Source: an uncultured Aquimarina sp. (GTDB taxonomy: Bacteria; Bacteroidota; Bacteroidia; Flavobacteriales; Flavobacteriaceae). From it: a DNA stretch of 64,000 bases. Location: positions 358,737 to 422,736 of the forward strand of contig CANMLU010000004.1 of NCBI GenBank assembly GCA_947498815.1, written 5' to 3'. Of this stretch, positions 17,457 to 25,786 are shown piece by piece. A program made the position numbers and the translations under genes. The notes under the pieces are model-generated. The model ran no database searches, was not told the origin of the DNA, and saw nothing but the letters and a program-made list of their open reading frames with translations. Each line of letters opens with the position of its first letter. Within the stretch, counting starts at the first letter, position 1.

Positions 17457-18401
17457 CTAAATAGTTCGGAATGGTAAATTTTCTAAATCTACATTTCCTC
17501 CGGAGAGTATAACTCCGATTTTCTTATTCGAGAAACGATCCTTTTCTCTTAACAGAGCAGCAAATGGAACTGCACAAGATGGTTCGACAACAATTTTCAT
17601 ACGTTCCCATATTAGTTTCATAGCTTGTATGATTTCATGTTCCTCTGCACGAATGATTTCTGAAACATACTTTTGTATGATGGGAAAGTTAACATCGCCT
17701 AATTGCGTTTTCAATCCGTCTGCAATTGTATTGGTTGTCTTATTGGTTTCGATTTTTCCACTTTGTAGTGATCTGTAGGCATCATCAACTTCAAAAGGTT
17801 CTCCGCCAATTACTTTACACTGATGCCCAAAAAAATGTGCCGCAAGAGCACTACCAGCAATAAGACCACCACCACCGACGGGAGTAAAAATATAATCCAA
17901 ATCGGGTTGTTCTTCTAATAGTTCAACAGCTGCAGTGCCTTGACCCAATATTACATTAAGATCATTGGATGGATGTAAAAAAGAGGCACCTTTTTCGGTT
18001 TGTATTTGTAAGGCTGCCCTTTCGCGATCTTCCAGAGTAGGAGGACATTCGATAATTTGACCTCCATACTCTTTTACGGCATTTTTTTTGACTTGTGGCG
18101 CGTTTGAAGGCATGACAATATATGCTTTCACACCAAGACTTTGCGCGGCAAGAGATAGTGCCTGGGCAAAATTACCCGAGGAGTGTGTTACGACTCCTTT
18201 TGTTTGTTGCTCCTTGGATAATTTTAAAATAGCACTTGTAGCTCCTCTCATTTTAAAAGCGCCCATCCGTTGAAAATTTTCACATTTGAAATATAGTTTC
18301 ACTCCAGAAATTTTATCAAGAAGCCTTGACGTAAGTACTGGGGTTTTATGAATGTATGGTTTAATATGATCGTGGCAATCTTCCAGGTCTTTTTTGGTCA
18401 T
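17457..18401 (-). CDS. PLP-dependent threonine/serine dehydratase (or serine racemase)
   Basis: Fold-type II pyridoxal phosphate enzyme of 314 residues, the short form without a regulatory ACT domain. The PLP lysine is Lys50 in GAFKMRGA. The substrate loop SSGNFAQAL and the phosphate-binding loop PVGGGGLIAGSA are both present. Threonine ammonia-lyase (TdcB type) and serine racemase share these motifs and cannot be separated by sequence reading, so no symbol is given. It runs on the same strand as the OmpW-like gene, with a 429-base region upstream. Confidence 0.88.
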   Translation of the reverse strand: MTKKDLEDCHDHIKPYIHKTPVLTSRLLDKISGVKLYFKCENFQRMGAFKMRGATSAILKLSKEQQTKGVVTHSSGNFAQALSLAAQSLGVKAYIVMPSNAPQVKKNAVKEYGGQIIECPPTLEDRERAALQIQTEKGASFLHPSNDLNVILGQGTAAVELLEEQPDLDYIFTPVGGGGLIAGSALAAHFFGHQCKVIGGEPFEVDDAYRSLQSGKIETNKTTNTIADGLKTQLGDVNFPIIQKYVSEIIRAEEHEIIQAMKLIWERMKIVVEPSCAVPFAALLREKDRFSNKKIGVILSGGNVDLENLPFRTI

Positions 18402-18830
18402 TGGAAATCAATATTTTATGAAGAACTAAAATAACGTATTTGATCGAATGTAGAGAAAAGGTATTCTATAATTTTTACATGATAAATGATTGTCTGCAAC
18501 AATAATTAGTTTATTTCTGATTGAGCATCAAAATACCTGATTAAGGCCATTTATAGTTAAATACAAATGAAAACATACCGGATATAAATCCCATCCAAAA
18601 ATATAGTTATGCATTCTTATTTTTCACGTTATTATTGTCATAATAGAGCAATAAGTTTCGAGGAAAACAATATTTATGAATTATCCAAATACAAAATGGG
18701 ATTGGCCTAGGGGTAGGCACCAAGTTTAGTTCCTATATGTATATTGGAGATAGAGAAGGTAATTGGCGGTGCGGTAGCCGCCAGTTCACCTTGATAACCT
18801 TAAATTCACTTTAATAAAGAATTATGTTCA
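18402..18830. other. Intergenic region with a GC-rich hairpin
   Basis: This 429-base stretch holds no convincing gene. A local GC-rich inverted repeat, TGGCGG at 18764-18769 and CCGCCA at 18778-18783, can be extended by AAGGT and ACCTT. It stands out in otherwise AT-rich sequence but lacks a T-run, so it is not a simple terminator. A small RNA or a decayed element is possible. Confidence 0.35.
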
Positions 18831-20054
18831 TTACATTTTATTTTTTACCCACGGAGCAGACGAGTATTCTTTCTTTCTTGAAGCAGCTTCGCGATTCTTA
18901 AACTTAAAATGATTTACATCGATTTGTTTGCTGCGATATCCTAAAAGATGAAAGAATTGTTTGGTGAAGAAACGTGCAATTTTTTGATTCACAGTCAATA
19001 TATCTTTTTTATTAGAATCCCATTTTACCCCTGGTAACAATGGAAGAATATGATCAAAACTTATAGTGCGTAAAGTTGCAGATAAATTGAGAAAGAATTT
19101 TGGTGTTTTTCTAATGGCAAAAAAGCCATCATTACCTTGACTTTGATATAAGGGCATAAAAATTTTACCACTTTTAAATGCATAGATTTTTTTACCATTA
19201 CTAGTGGCTAACTCTTGGCCTTTTTCAATTTTTTGGAAATTAATAAATCCTGGTTTCATTGTAAAAACTTCCCCATTTTGGATTTCATGCCGCCAATAGA
19301 TTTCGTACATGTTCTTGTAATTAAGAGCATTTTTGGACAATATTTCATGATAATATTCAACATCAATTTGGGTTTTAGTAAGGCAACCAGCAAAAATTAA
19401 AGAGAGATAGATAAACGCTATATGATTTTCAATGGATCGAGGGTCGTCATGATGACCAGATTCGAAACCAAATGCTACATATCCTAATTCATTAATGTAA
19501 CTAAGCAGTGGCCCATCAAGGTATTCTTCAATACCCAAAATGATGGGTAATGGATATTGCATCGTAAATTTTCTGTTGAGCAAGCTGTCGTTTACTGTTA
19601 GAAAAGGAATGGTTTGACTAGACGTGGTATGCAGATCCATAAAATAGAAAGGTCCATTTTCTGTTGCTAGAATATTTTGAATAGTATTATAAATATCTAT
19701 TTGTTCTGCAATATCCTTGTTGTTGATTTCTTGCTTATTGGCAAGGATAGATTTCATGGTTTCTTCTGTCCATAATCGGTTTAGGTCTTGTTGATTATAG
19801 CGTTTGTTACATTCTAATGCACCAAGATTACCAGCTATGGCATAAATATTTCCTTTGATTGAAATCTTTTTTTGATGTAACTCGTCTATGACTTTTCGAA
19901 GTGCAAATACTCCAGAGGGTTCATTACCATGAATTCCTCCAACAAAAATAAGAGTTGGACCAGAAGACGAACCTTTGTATTGGCCAATAAGGCGTTCGAC
20001 ATACAAGGATTGATTCAGTGCTTTACTATAGATTCTTACCATGGTCAAATGCAA
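18831..20054 (-). CDS. Succinylglutamate desuccinylase/aspartoacylase family zinc hydrolase
   Basis: Zinc-dependent deacylase of the AstE/AspA family (M14-like fold), 407 residues. GGIHGNEPSG supplies zinc ligands His42 and Glu45; the later FMDLHTTSSQT supplies the third zinc histidine; YNQQDLNRLW carries the substrate-binding Asn-Arg pair. Members remove acyl groups from amino acids or peptides. The gene overlaps the end of the GCS2-like gene by 29 bases, so Met5 (MVRIY) may be the true start. Translation coupling to a ligase-like enzyme suggests the pair makes and breaks the same amide bond; this is inference. Confidence 0.85.
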   Translation of the reverse strand: MHLTMVRIYSKALNQSLYVERLIGQYKGSSSGPTLIFVGGIHGNEPSGVFALRKVIDELHQKKISIKGNIYAIAGNLGALECNKRYNQQDLNRLWTEETMKSILANKQEINNKDIAEQIDIYNTIQNILATENGPFYFMDLHTTSSQTIPFLTVNDSLLNRKFTMQYPLPIILGIEEYLDGPLLSYINELGYVAFGFESGHHDDPRSIENHIAFIYLSLIFAGCLTKTQIDVEYYHEILSKNALNYKNMYEIYWRHEIQNGEVFTMKPGFINFQKIEKGQELATSNGKKIYAFKSGKIFMPLYQSQGNDGFFAIRKTPKFFLNLSATLRTISFDHILPLLPGVKWDSNKKDILTVNQKIARFFTKQFFHLLGYRSKQIDVNHFKFKNREAASRKKEYSSAPWVKNKM

Positions 20055-21903
20055 TTACATCTTTGATCGTGATAATTCCAACAAGATCTTGTTTTTGCAC
20101 CACAGGAAGACATCCTATCTCATGTTTTTTCATGATCTGTATAGCCTCGTTTATCGTGGTTTTTGGTTGAATAGTTATTACTTCTTTGGTCATGATATCA
20201 GATACAATTTGTCCATCTTCATTTCCGCCTTGTTCCTGAATTTTTCTTACATGGGTCCATGTAAGCAACCCACATAACTTTCCTGATTTACTCTCTACAG
20301 GAACATGATGAATATTCTTCCATTTCATTATACTAGTAGCAAGATTTGCCAGATCAAATTCGTCTACCGTAAATAGTTGAGATGACATAATATGGCCTAC
20401 AAGAGTTGCTTTGTTATCCATTTTTGGTATGGTTTTAAGCATTGGCCATTGGTGTGCAGCTGATCCATTTTGTTGATTTTGATATATGGTTTTGGTAAGC
20501 GCTCTTAATGCGTCATCTTTTTTCATCTTTTTTCGTAAAAAGCGATAATTTCTAACGTCCCATTCTGCAGCTGTTATGCCTTTCGCTCGATTTTCTATGA
20601 TTTGCAATAATCGTTTTTGATCTTCCTCATCGATACCGACTTTCGCTAACCCCTTGTATGCAATAGGCAAAAGTTCTTGTATCACCAGATCCTGAACAGA
20701 AATGGATCGCCCCATCCATTGTAAAATAGCATCTTTACCCATACGCGCAGCTTTGATAAAATTGCCTTTGGCATCTCTGAAATCCATACAATTGACCATG
20801 TCATCAAATTTTGAAGGTCGCCCCTTCATAATCCCTACCCAGAATGCAAAATTGGCTACTTCATCAAGGATTGTTGGGCCCGAAGGAATGTATCTATTTT
20901 CAATTCTCACATGCGCTTTTCCTCCACCAACACCATAACAAGGTCGGTTCCAACGATACACCGTTCCGTTGTGCAAGGTAAGCGCACTTAACTTTGGAAT
21001 ATTTCCTTTTTTGAGTTCTGAAAGTGAATTTGCTTCAATATCACGAGATAGCATTACTTTATGTTGGACAATATCATTTTTAAAAATTTCGACAACAGAA
21101 CCTGAAGCCCAATGATTATTAAAACTTACTCTGGCTTCTTGATCTTTTAATGCGTTTGAAGCTCTACGGATATCCAAACTCTGCCGAAATAAGGCGATAC
21201 GGGTTTCACTCCACAGTTCTCGCCCAAATAACAATGGAGAATTGGTACTGATCCCCAAAATAGGTCCGGATATTGCTTGAGCCCAGTTATAACTCGAAAC
21301 AAAATCTTGAGGTGGTATTTGTAAATGCATCTGAAAACTAGTGTTACACGCTTCAAAAAGCACGGACTCATGATGTATACTCAGGTCATCTACACCTCTA
21401 ATATGCAATTCAAAATCTGTTCCTCTTTGCGATCTCAACATGTCATTAAGAATTTTGTATCGGGGATTGGGTGTCATATATTCTAATTCAAGATGACGTT
21501 TTCTGATGGTTGGTAGAATACCGGTTAACAGAATTTTGGTATCCAAATGACCTGCTTCTTCTTTGGCTTTAGCTAACAGCCTTTTTAATTCATCTTCGAC
21601 TTTTGAAAAACAGTTTGTTTTTAATTCCAAGGGATCCATATTGATCTCAAGGTTATACTTGGCTATTTCTGTTGTAAAATGTGGATCATTAAGATTCTTT
21701 AAAATTTCTAAGGCATTTTTTGCAGGCCTCCAATTGCTATTTATGAGGCAAAATTCTTGTTCTGCGCCAATACGGATGATATCATTTTCTATTAAGTTCT
21801 GCTCCAGCATGATTTCTAAAGCTTTAATATCATCGAGTAAATGCCCAATAAACTCTGCTCTTTTTTTTTGATCAGTATTACTATGTACGCTGTGTTCTCC
21901 CAT
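20026..21903 (-). CDS. GCS2-type glutamate-cysteine ligase-like protein with C-terminal CBS pair
   Basis: A 625-residue fusion. Residues about 1-480 belong to the carboxylate-amine ligase/GCS2 fold: IRIGAEQEFCLIN near the start, NLEINMDPLELK, EACNTSFQMHLQIPP and GGGKAHVRIENRYIPSGPT are the substrate and ATP site segments. Residues about 500-620 form two CBS domains (HIMSSQLFTVDEFD and DIMTKEVITIQPKTTINEAI), which usually bind adenine nucleotides and could sense energy state. The product is unknown, because GCS2-like enzymes join many amines to acids. The aspartoacylase-like gene overlaps its end. No other glutathione pathway gene is in the window. Confidence 0.82.
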   Translation of the reverse strand: MGEHSVHSNTDQKKRAEFIGHLLDDIKALEIMLEQNLIENDIIRIGAEQEFCLINSNWRPAKNALEILKNLNDPHFTTEIAKYNLEINMDPLELKTNCFSKVEDELKRLLAKAKEEAGHLDTKILLTGILPTIRKRHLELEYMTPNPRYKILNDMLRSQRGTDFELHIRGVDDLSIHHESVLFEACNTSFQMHLQIPPQDFVSSYNWAQAISGPILGISTNSPLLFGRELWSETRIALFRQSLDIRRASNALKDQEARVSFNNHWASGSVVEIFKNDIVQHKVMLSRDIEANSLSELKKGNIPKLSALTLHNGTVYRWNRPCYGVGGGKAHVRIENRYIPSGPTILDEVANFAFWVGIMKGRPSKFDDMVNCMDFRDAKGNFIKAARMGKDAILQWMGRSISVQDLVIQELLPIAYKGLAKVGIDEEDQKRLLQIIENRAKGITAAEWDVRNYRFLRKKMKKDDALRALTKTIYQNQQNGSAAHQWPMLKTIPKMDNKATLVGHIMSSQLFTVDEFDLANLATSIMKWKNIHHVPVESKSGKLCGLLTWTHVRKIQEQGGNEDGQIVSDIMTKEVITIQPKTTINEAIQIMKKHEIGCLPVVQKQDLVGIITIKDVIAFDHGKNL

Positions 21904-22098
21904 AATTTATAAATCATCACTATCATGGGAAGTATTTCTAGTTTTCCCATAAACCATTATTACTTGAAAACGGTTATTGTAATTAGTATGACCTAAAAAT
22001 ATTCACCTTTTGGGTCAAAAAGAATGCGATTTGTCATAGTTATTCATTTTTTTATGACTAAGAGTAATTATTGGTGGAACAAAAAAAGTGAAGCAAGA

Positions 22099-23058
22099 TT
22101 AATTCCAGGAAAGTTTTTTTCTTTCTTCCCAATATTTTTTGGGTGCTACCTTAAAGGATTTGAGAAGTTTAATTTCGTTAGATTCTAATTGAAATGTATT
22201 CGCCTTAAGATTTTCTACAACTTGTGTCTTATCGGCTGCCCCACTTAATACCATGAATGGATTAAGAGTGTCTATGCAAAATCGAATAGCTATGGCATCA
22301 ATACCGACTTGATATTTTTTGGCCAGTTTTTGTAGAGCAGTATATAAAGCTTTGTACTTGGGATACTTGCTATTTGGAAATACACGACCATTGGCCAAAG
22401 CTTCTTTTAGTATCATTTTTTTATTTCGCTCTTTTAGCATATTGGCGACATCGGTTACACTTTGATCAAGGATATTATAAGTGACTTGAAAAGCATCAAA
22501 TAATGAGTTTCCTTCTACTGTAACTTCCAATGCTTTTTTTATAACATCAATTTGATTATCCCCACTAGTGGTTATTCCTACTTCGATTTTGTGTGCTTTT
22601 TTTAATTCTAATAACTTTTTAAGAATTTCTTTATTTTCTAATACTCCTGATTCAAAAGTGGCAGAATGTATTTGGTAAATTTTGAGATGGGGTAGTAGCA
22701 GTTGTGATTTTTCCCATTGTTCATTTAGTTTGAAGAGGCTATGTTCTTTAACTTCATGTTGTGTTGCATTCGGATCAAAATTTGCGGTATAGGTATACCC
22801 CCATTTTGTCGCAACTTGAATGGTAGAGTCGTTTTTGGTTTTTAGCCAGTCTATAAGTAACTCTTCTGCCAATCCGTACCCTGGAGCAGTATCAAAATAT
22901 CGAATACCTTGTTGATAGGCATTCTCTATAGTTTCCCAACCTTTTTTTCGAAAATCGCTCAAACCAATAGCTTCACTTGACTCTTGTTTTATATTGATAT
23001 ATTGTGGGCGACCTATAGCGGCTGTACCGAAACCAATTGAATTAATGGCTTGACTCAT
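22099..23058 (-). CDS. Aldo/keto reductase family oxidoreductase
   Basis: A 319-residue NADP-dependent TIM barrel of the aldo/keto reductase superfamily. The catalytic tetrad is visible: Asp56 and Tyr61 in FDTAPGYG, Lys85 in ATKWG, and His in IYQIHSA. The N-terminal GFGTAAIG and the C-terminal VLSGAADKTQVVENL are typical of the D-threo-aldose dehydrogenase-like branch. It lies 24 bases downstream of the alpha/beta hydrolase gene on the same strand and is probably cotranscribed. The substrate cannot be assigned. Confidence 0.88.
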   Translation of the reverse strand: MSQAINSIGFGTAAIGRPQYINIKQESSEAIGLSDFRKKGWETIENAYQQGIRYFDTAPGYGLAEELLIDWLKTKNDSTIQVATKWGYTYTANFDPNATQHEVKEHSLFKLNEQWEKSQLLLPHLKIYQIHSATFESGVLENKEILKKLLELKKAHKIEVGITTSGDNQIDVIKKALEVTVEGNSLFDAFQVTYNILDQSVTDVANMLKERNKKMILKEALANGRVFPNSKYPKYKALYTALQKLAKKYQVGIDAIAIRFCIDTLNPFMVLSGAADKTQVVENLKANTFQLESNEIKLLKSFKVAPKKYWEERKKLSWN

Positions 23059-23082
23059 AAGTAGTAAAGAATTATTTGATTT

Positions 23083-23931
23083 TCATATTTCATCATACCA
23101 TGCTAGGGTTTTTGCCCATAATGTATCTTTAAATCTTCTACGGAAAAAACCAAAATGTCCAATTTGATCAATAGGAACTTGACTAAGTTTAATGATTTCG
23201 AGCTTCTTATCGGATACTTCAAACAAGTCATGTATTCTTTTGATTGCAGCTTCGGTACCTATGGGATCGTCTTCAACACCCAAGGTCAAGAGTTTGAATG
23301 CGTAAGAATTATAAAAGAGCTCAACACCATTATCTTCAAGTTGTTTTTTCAGATTTGTATGCTTTCTTCTATTATGCCATTGATCAACGACTCCTTTCGG
23401 AATATCTTCTAACATACCTAATGCTTTTCCCGGGAAATAACCGAATATTTTTGTGATCATAGGAAAAACGATATGCCATAAGAAGTAAATTTTAGTCTTT
23501 TGTTTTTTTGACCAATCTTTATAATAAGCGGTTTGCGCTCCTATGTTTATAATACCATGTATTTCGGTATTCTTTTGTGTCATTCCAATGATAGTACCAC
23601 CAATACTATGACCAAGCGTAACAATCTTATGATCTGGAAATTCTTGTTTAGCAAAATCAATTACTCCAGAAAAATCTTTTTGCCCCCAGTCTGTAAACGA
23701 AGCTTTAAAACCTCTAAGTTTTTTGGGCCTGGAGCTTGCGATACCCCTATAATCATAGGTGATCACATGATATCCATTATCCATCATATACGTCGCATAA
23801 TGATGATATAGTTTTTTATCGACAGCAGTTGCTGAGTTAATGATTAAAACTTTGTTTTTTAACGAAGTGTTATCTGCTTCATACATCTTTCCTGATAAGA
23901 GGTATTGATCACTAGTTGGAATATGTATCAT
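23083..23931 (-). CDS. Alpha/beta hydrolase
   Basis: A 282-residue alpha/beta-hydrolase fold protein. The nucleophile elbow is LGHSIGG with Ser109, and the preceding strand-helix has TYDYRGIASS, as in the serine aminopeptidase-like (Hydrolase_4) group. A basic, aromatic insertion after residue 135 may form the lid. A late His in QIGHFGFFRR is likely the catalytic histidine. No signal peptide is evident, so it is probably cytoplasmic. It forms a two-gene unit with the aldo/keto reductase. The substrate is unknown. Confidence 0.82.
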   Translation of the reverse strand: MIHIPTSDQYLLSGKMYEADNTSLKNKVLIINSATAVDKKLYHHYATYMMDNGYHVITYDYRGIASSRPKKLRGFKASFTDWGQKDFSGVIDFAKQEFPDHKIVTLGHSIGGTIIGMTQKNTEIHGIINIGAQTAYYKDWSKKQKTKIYFLWHIVFPMITKIFGYFPGKALGMLEDIPKGVVDQWHNRRKHTNLKKQLEDNGVELFYNSYAFKLLTLGVEDDPIGTEAAIKRIHDLFEVSDKKLEIIKLSQVPIDQIGHFGFFRRRFKDTLWAKTLAWYDEI

Positions 23932-23997
23932 CTTATATCATGATCTAATAATAGTGAAAGGTCAATGTAATAATTTTAATCAATGTCGCGATAATTT

Positions 23998-24111
23998 TTA
24001 ACTTTTTATATAATCGTTAACCTCTAAACCATTCAATAGTTTTAAAGGTATCATTTGGATACAGTTAGTGAATAACCAAGTTCATTTGTGTCCAAGGAGT
24101 CCTTATTGCAC
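23998..24111 (-). pseudogene. Decayed 3'-end fragment of an NAD-dependent epimerase gene
   Basis: Read on the minus strand with one frameshift and one small deletion, this stretch gives ELGYSLTVS, then TIEWFR, then NDYIKS and a stop. These line up with ELNYTPKVS, AIEWFK and NDYIQSSK at the C terminus of the intact epimerase at 25787-26791. At the DNA level TAAACCATTCAATAG is identical (about 24035 and 25820), with similar sequence around it. It therefore looks like the remains of a paralogue or a partial duplication, lying just before the RiPP cassette. Confidence 0.65.
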
Positions 24112-24252
24112 AAGATATAAAAACAATGTAAGGGTAACAATTTTATAATTGCAATGATATAAAGATAGAAAATCAATACGCGTACGATTATTTCTAAAAA
24201 TGAGGTGGCCGAAAATCATATAGAGTAGGCAAAATTTATAACAATTAAAATC

Positions 24253-24474
24253 ATGAAAAAAGTCTTCACATTACCGCAGGGACTGGATAAGTTCTCTGCT
24301 GATCAAATTAAAAATATTTCTGCTATTACAGGAGGTATTGTTCCAGATCCACCTATCCATATTCCAACTGGTGCAGGAGGGAGAAGATGTCCACGTGGTA
24401 TGGTTTGGTCTGAAAGCTTACAGGAGTGCGTGACCAGAATAGCTATTGAAGATGTAGGAAGGAGAGTTCTGTAA
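24253..24474 (+). CDS. Putative RiPP precursor peptide with double-glycine leader
   Basis: A 73-residue peptide directly upstream of a radical SAM/SPASM maturase. The leader, residues 1-28, is charged and helical and ends in TGG, like the Bacteroidota GG-type natural product precursors (compare FSADQIKNIS then AITGG). The core, 29-73, starts with a Pro-rich stretch, has a second Gly-Gly at 42-43, and contains Cys46 and Cys59 bracketing a loop whose Trp52 is the only aromatic side chain in the core apart from His36. Trp52 is thus the natural candidate for radical cross-linking. No protease or exporter gene is adjacent. It has its own upstream region and is separated from the maturase by a hairpin. 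The product class is inferred. Confidence 0.75.
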   Translation: MKKVFTLPQGLDKFSADQIKNISAITGGIVPDPPIHIPTGAGGRRCPRGMVWSESLQECVTRIAIEDVGRRVL

Positions 24475-24499
24475 TATGAACATAGTTAATTAGATTAAC

Positions 24500-24528
24500 A
24501 ATGCCGAGACCATTTAGGTTTCGGCATT
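24500..24528 (+). promoter_or_regulatory. Hairpin between RiPP precursor and maturase genes
   Basis: The arms AATGCCGAGACC and GGTTTCGGCATT (one mismatch) form a stable stem immediately before the maturase ribosome-binding region. A-rich rather than T-rich sequence follows, so full termination on the plus strand is unlikely. A processing or attenuation hairpin that keeps precursor mRNA more abundant than maturase mRNA is a reasonable inference. Confidence 0.6.
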
Positions 24529-24543
24529 AAAAAAACAAAGAAT

Positions 24544-25767
24544 ATGAAATTTGACGCATTAATATTAAAAATAGCCAGTAGATGTAACTTAAATTGTTCG
24601 TATTGTTTTATGTATAATTTGGGAGATACAACGTACAAAAAACAACCAAAGTTTATGACAGTAGATACCATTGATATCATTCTTCAAAAGACAAAAGAGT
24701 ATCTGATAAAATACAACAAGAAGAAATTCACTTTTATTTTTCATGGGGGAGAACCTTTACTGATGAAAAAACAGTTTTTTAAAACCTTTATAGCCAAATC
24801 AAATAGATTAGAAAGAGAATTAAGAAATGTTGCTTTTCATTATAGTATACAAACGAATGGTGTTTTATTAGATAAATCATGGTGCGAACTATTAGGAAAA
24901 TTAGATATCAATATTGGAATTAGTATTGATGGAACAAAGAAAGCACATGATATGTATCGATTAGATCATAAGGGAAAAGGTAGTTATGATAGGGTTGGTA
25001 AAGGAGCAAAAATAGTAAAACGTACACTTGATTATTTGGATATTGCTTGTGTGATAAATGTGAACGATGCACCCGAAAAAGTATATACCAGTTTCAAAAA
25101 GATGAAGGCTAGCATGGTAAATTATATTATACCCGATTATACACATGATAACTATCCTTATGCTGCAAACGAAAATGAGACTCCAATGGCGGATTGGTTA
25201 ATTCGCCTATTCGATATCTGGATAAATGACCCCAATCGATATAAGATTTTAATGTTTAATGGTTTGATTAATGGTCTAATAGGGATTTCGAAATCTGATG
25301 ATAATGAATCTCGGGTTTTGGTTGTCGAAACCAATGGAGAAATTGAAGCAATAGATTCCTTAAAAGCATGTGGGCATGGATTTACTAAATCGAATATGAA
25401 TGTGAAAACACATACCTTTTCTGATATTTTATATTCGCCTTTGGGAAAACTTTATTTTGAGGATAGTACAACAAAGCTTCCTGGCAAATGCCTCCAATGT
25501 CCTGTAATGAATATCTGCAGAGGGGGCCGTTTAGTACATAGGTTTAAAAAAGATAATGGATTTAACAACCCTTCTGTGTATTGCGAGGATATGATTAAGT
25601 TAATCTCGCATATACAACACAAAATGATACAATTATTTCCAAATTTGTATGAGGGAAGAGCTATTGAAAAAATGGACTATATTGAAATAAATAATTTTTT
25701 GAATAATAACTCAATAAAAAAGGTCATGCCCGTTTATAGTAAAGAGCTGGAGAATTTTGGAATGTAA
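24544..25767 (+). CDS. Radical SAM/SPASM peptide maturase (FxsB-like)
   Basis: A 407-residue radical SAM enzyme with Cys14, Cys18 and Cys21 in SRCNLNCSYCFMYNLGD for the 4Fe-4S cluster, followed by FHGGEPLLM and SIDGT. The C-terminal SPASM-like region has a further cysteine set: a Cys in ACGHGF, KCLQCPVMNICRGG, and the late PSVYCEDM. The CFMYNLGD and NPSVYC segments resemble FxsB-type maturases, which form carbon-carbon cyclophane links in ribosomal peptides. Lying 69 bases after the precursor gene, it presumably modifies that peptide. The family-level call is strong; the precise cross-link is not known. Confidence 0.88.
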   Translation: MKFDALILKIASRCNLNCSYCFMYNLGDTTYKKQPKFMTVDTIDIILQKTKEYLIKYNKKKFTFIFHGGEPLLMKKQFFKTFIAKSNRLERELRNVAFHYSIQTNGVLLDKSWCELLGKLDINIGISIDGTKKAHDMYRLDHKGKGSYDRVGKGAKIVKRTLDYLDIACVINVNDAPEKVYTSFKKMKASMVNYIIPDYTHDNYPYAANENETPMADWLIRLFDIWINDPNRYKILMFNGLINGLIGISKSDDNESRVLVVETNGEIEAIDSLKACGHGFTKSNMNVKTHTFSDILYSPLGKLYFEDSTTKLPGKCLQCPVMNICRGGRLVHRFKKDNGFNNPSVYCEDMIKLISHIQHKMIQLFPNLYEGRAIEKMDYIEINNFLNNNSIKKVMPVYSKELENFGM

Positions 25768-25786
25768 TCGAATTAAATGATAGACC

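Noticed and set aside
18676-18729. A 17-codon frame starting MNYPNTKWDWPRG in the gene-free stretch
   Set aside because: Reads like protein but is far too short, has no clear ribosome-binding site or neighbour of related function, and could be chance or a remnant.
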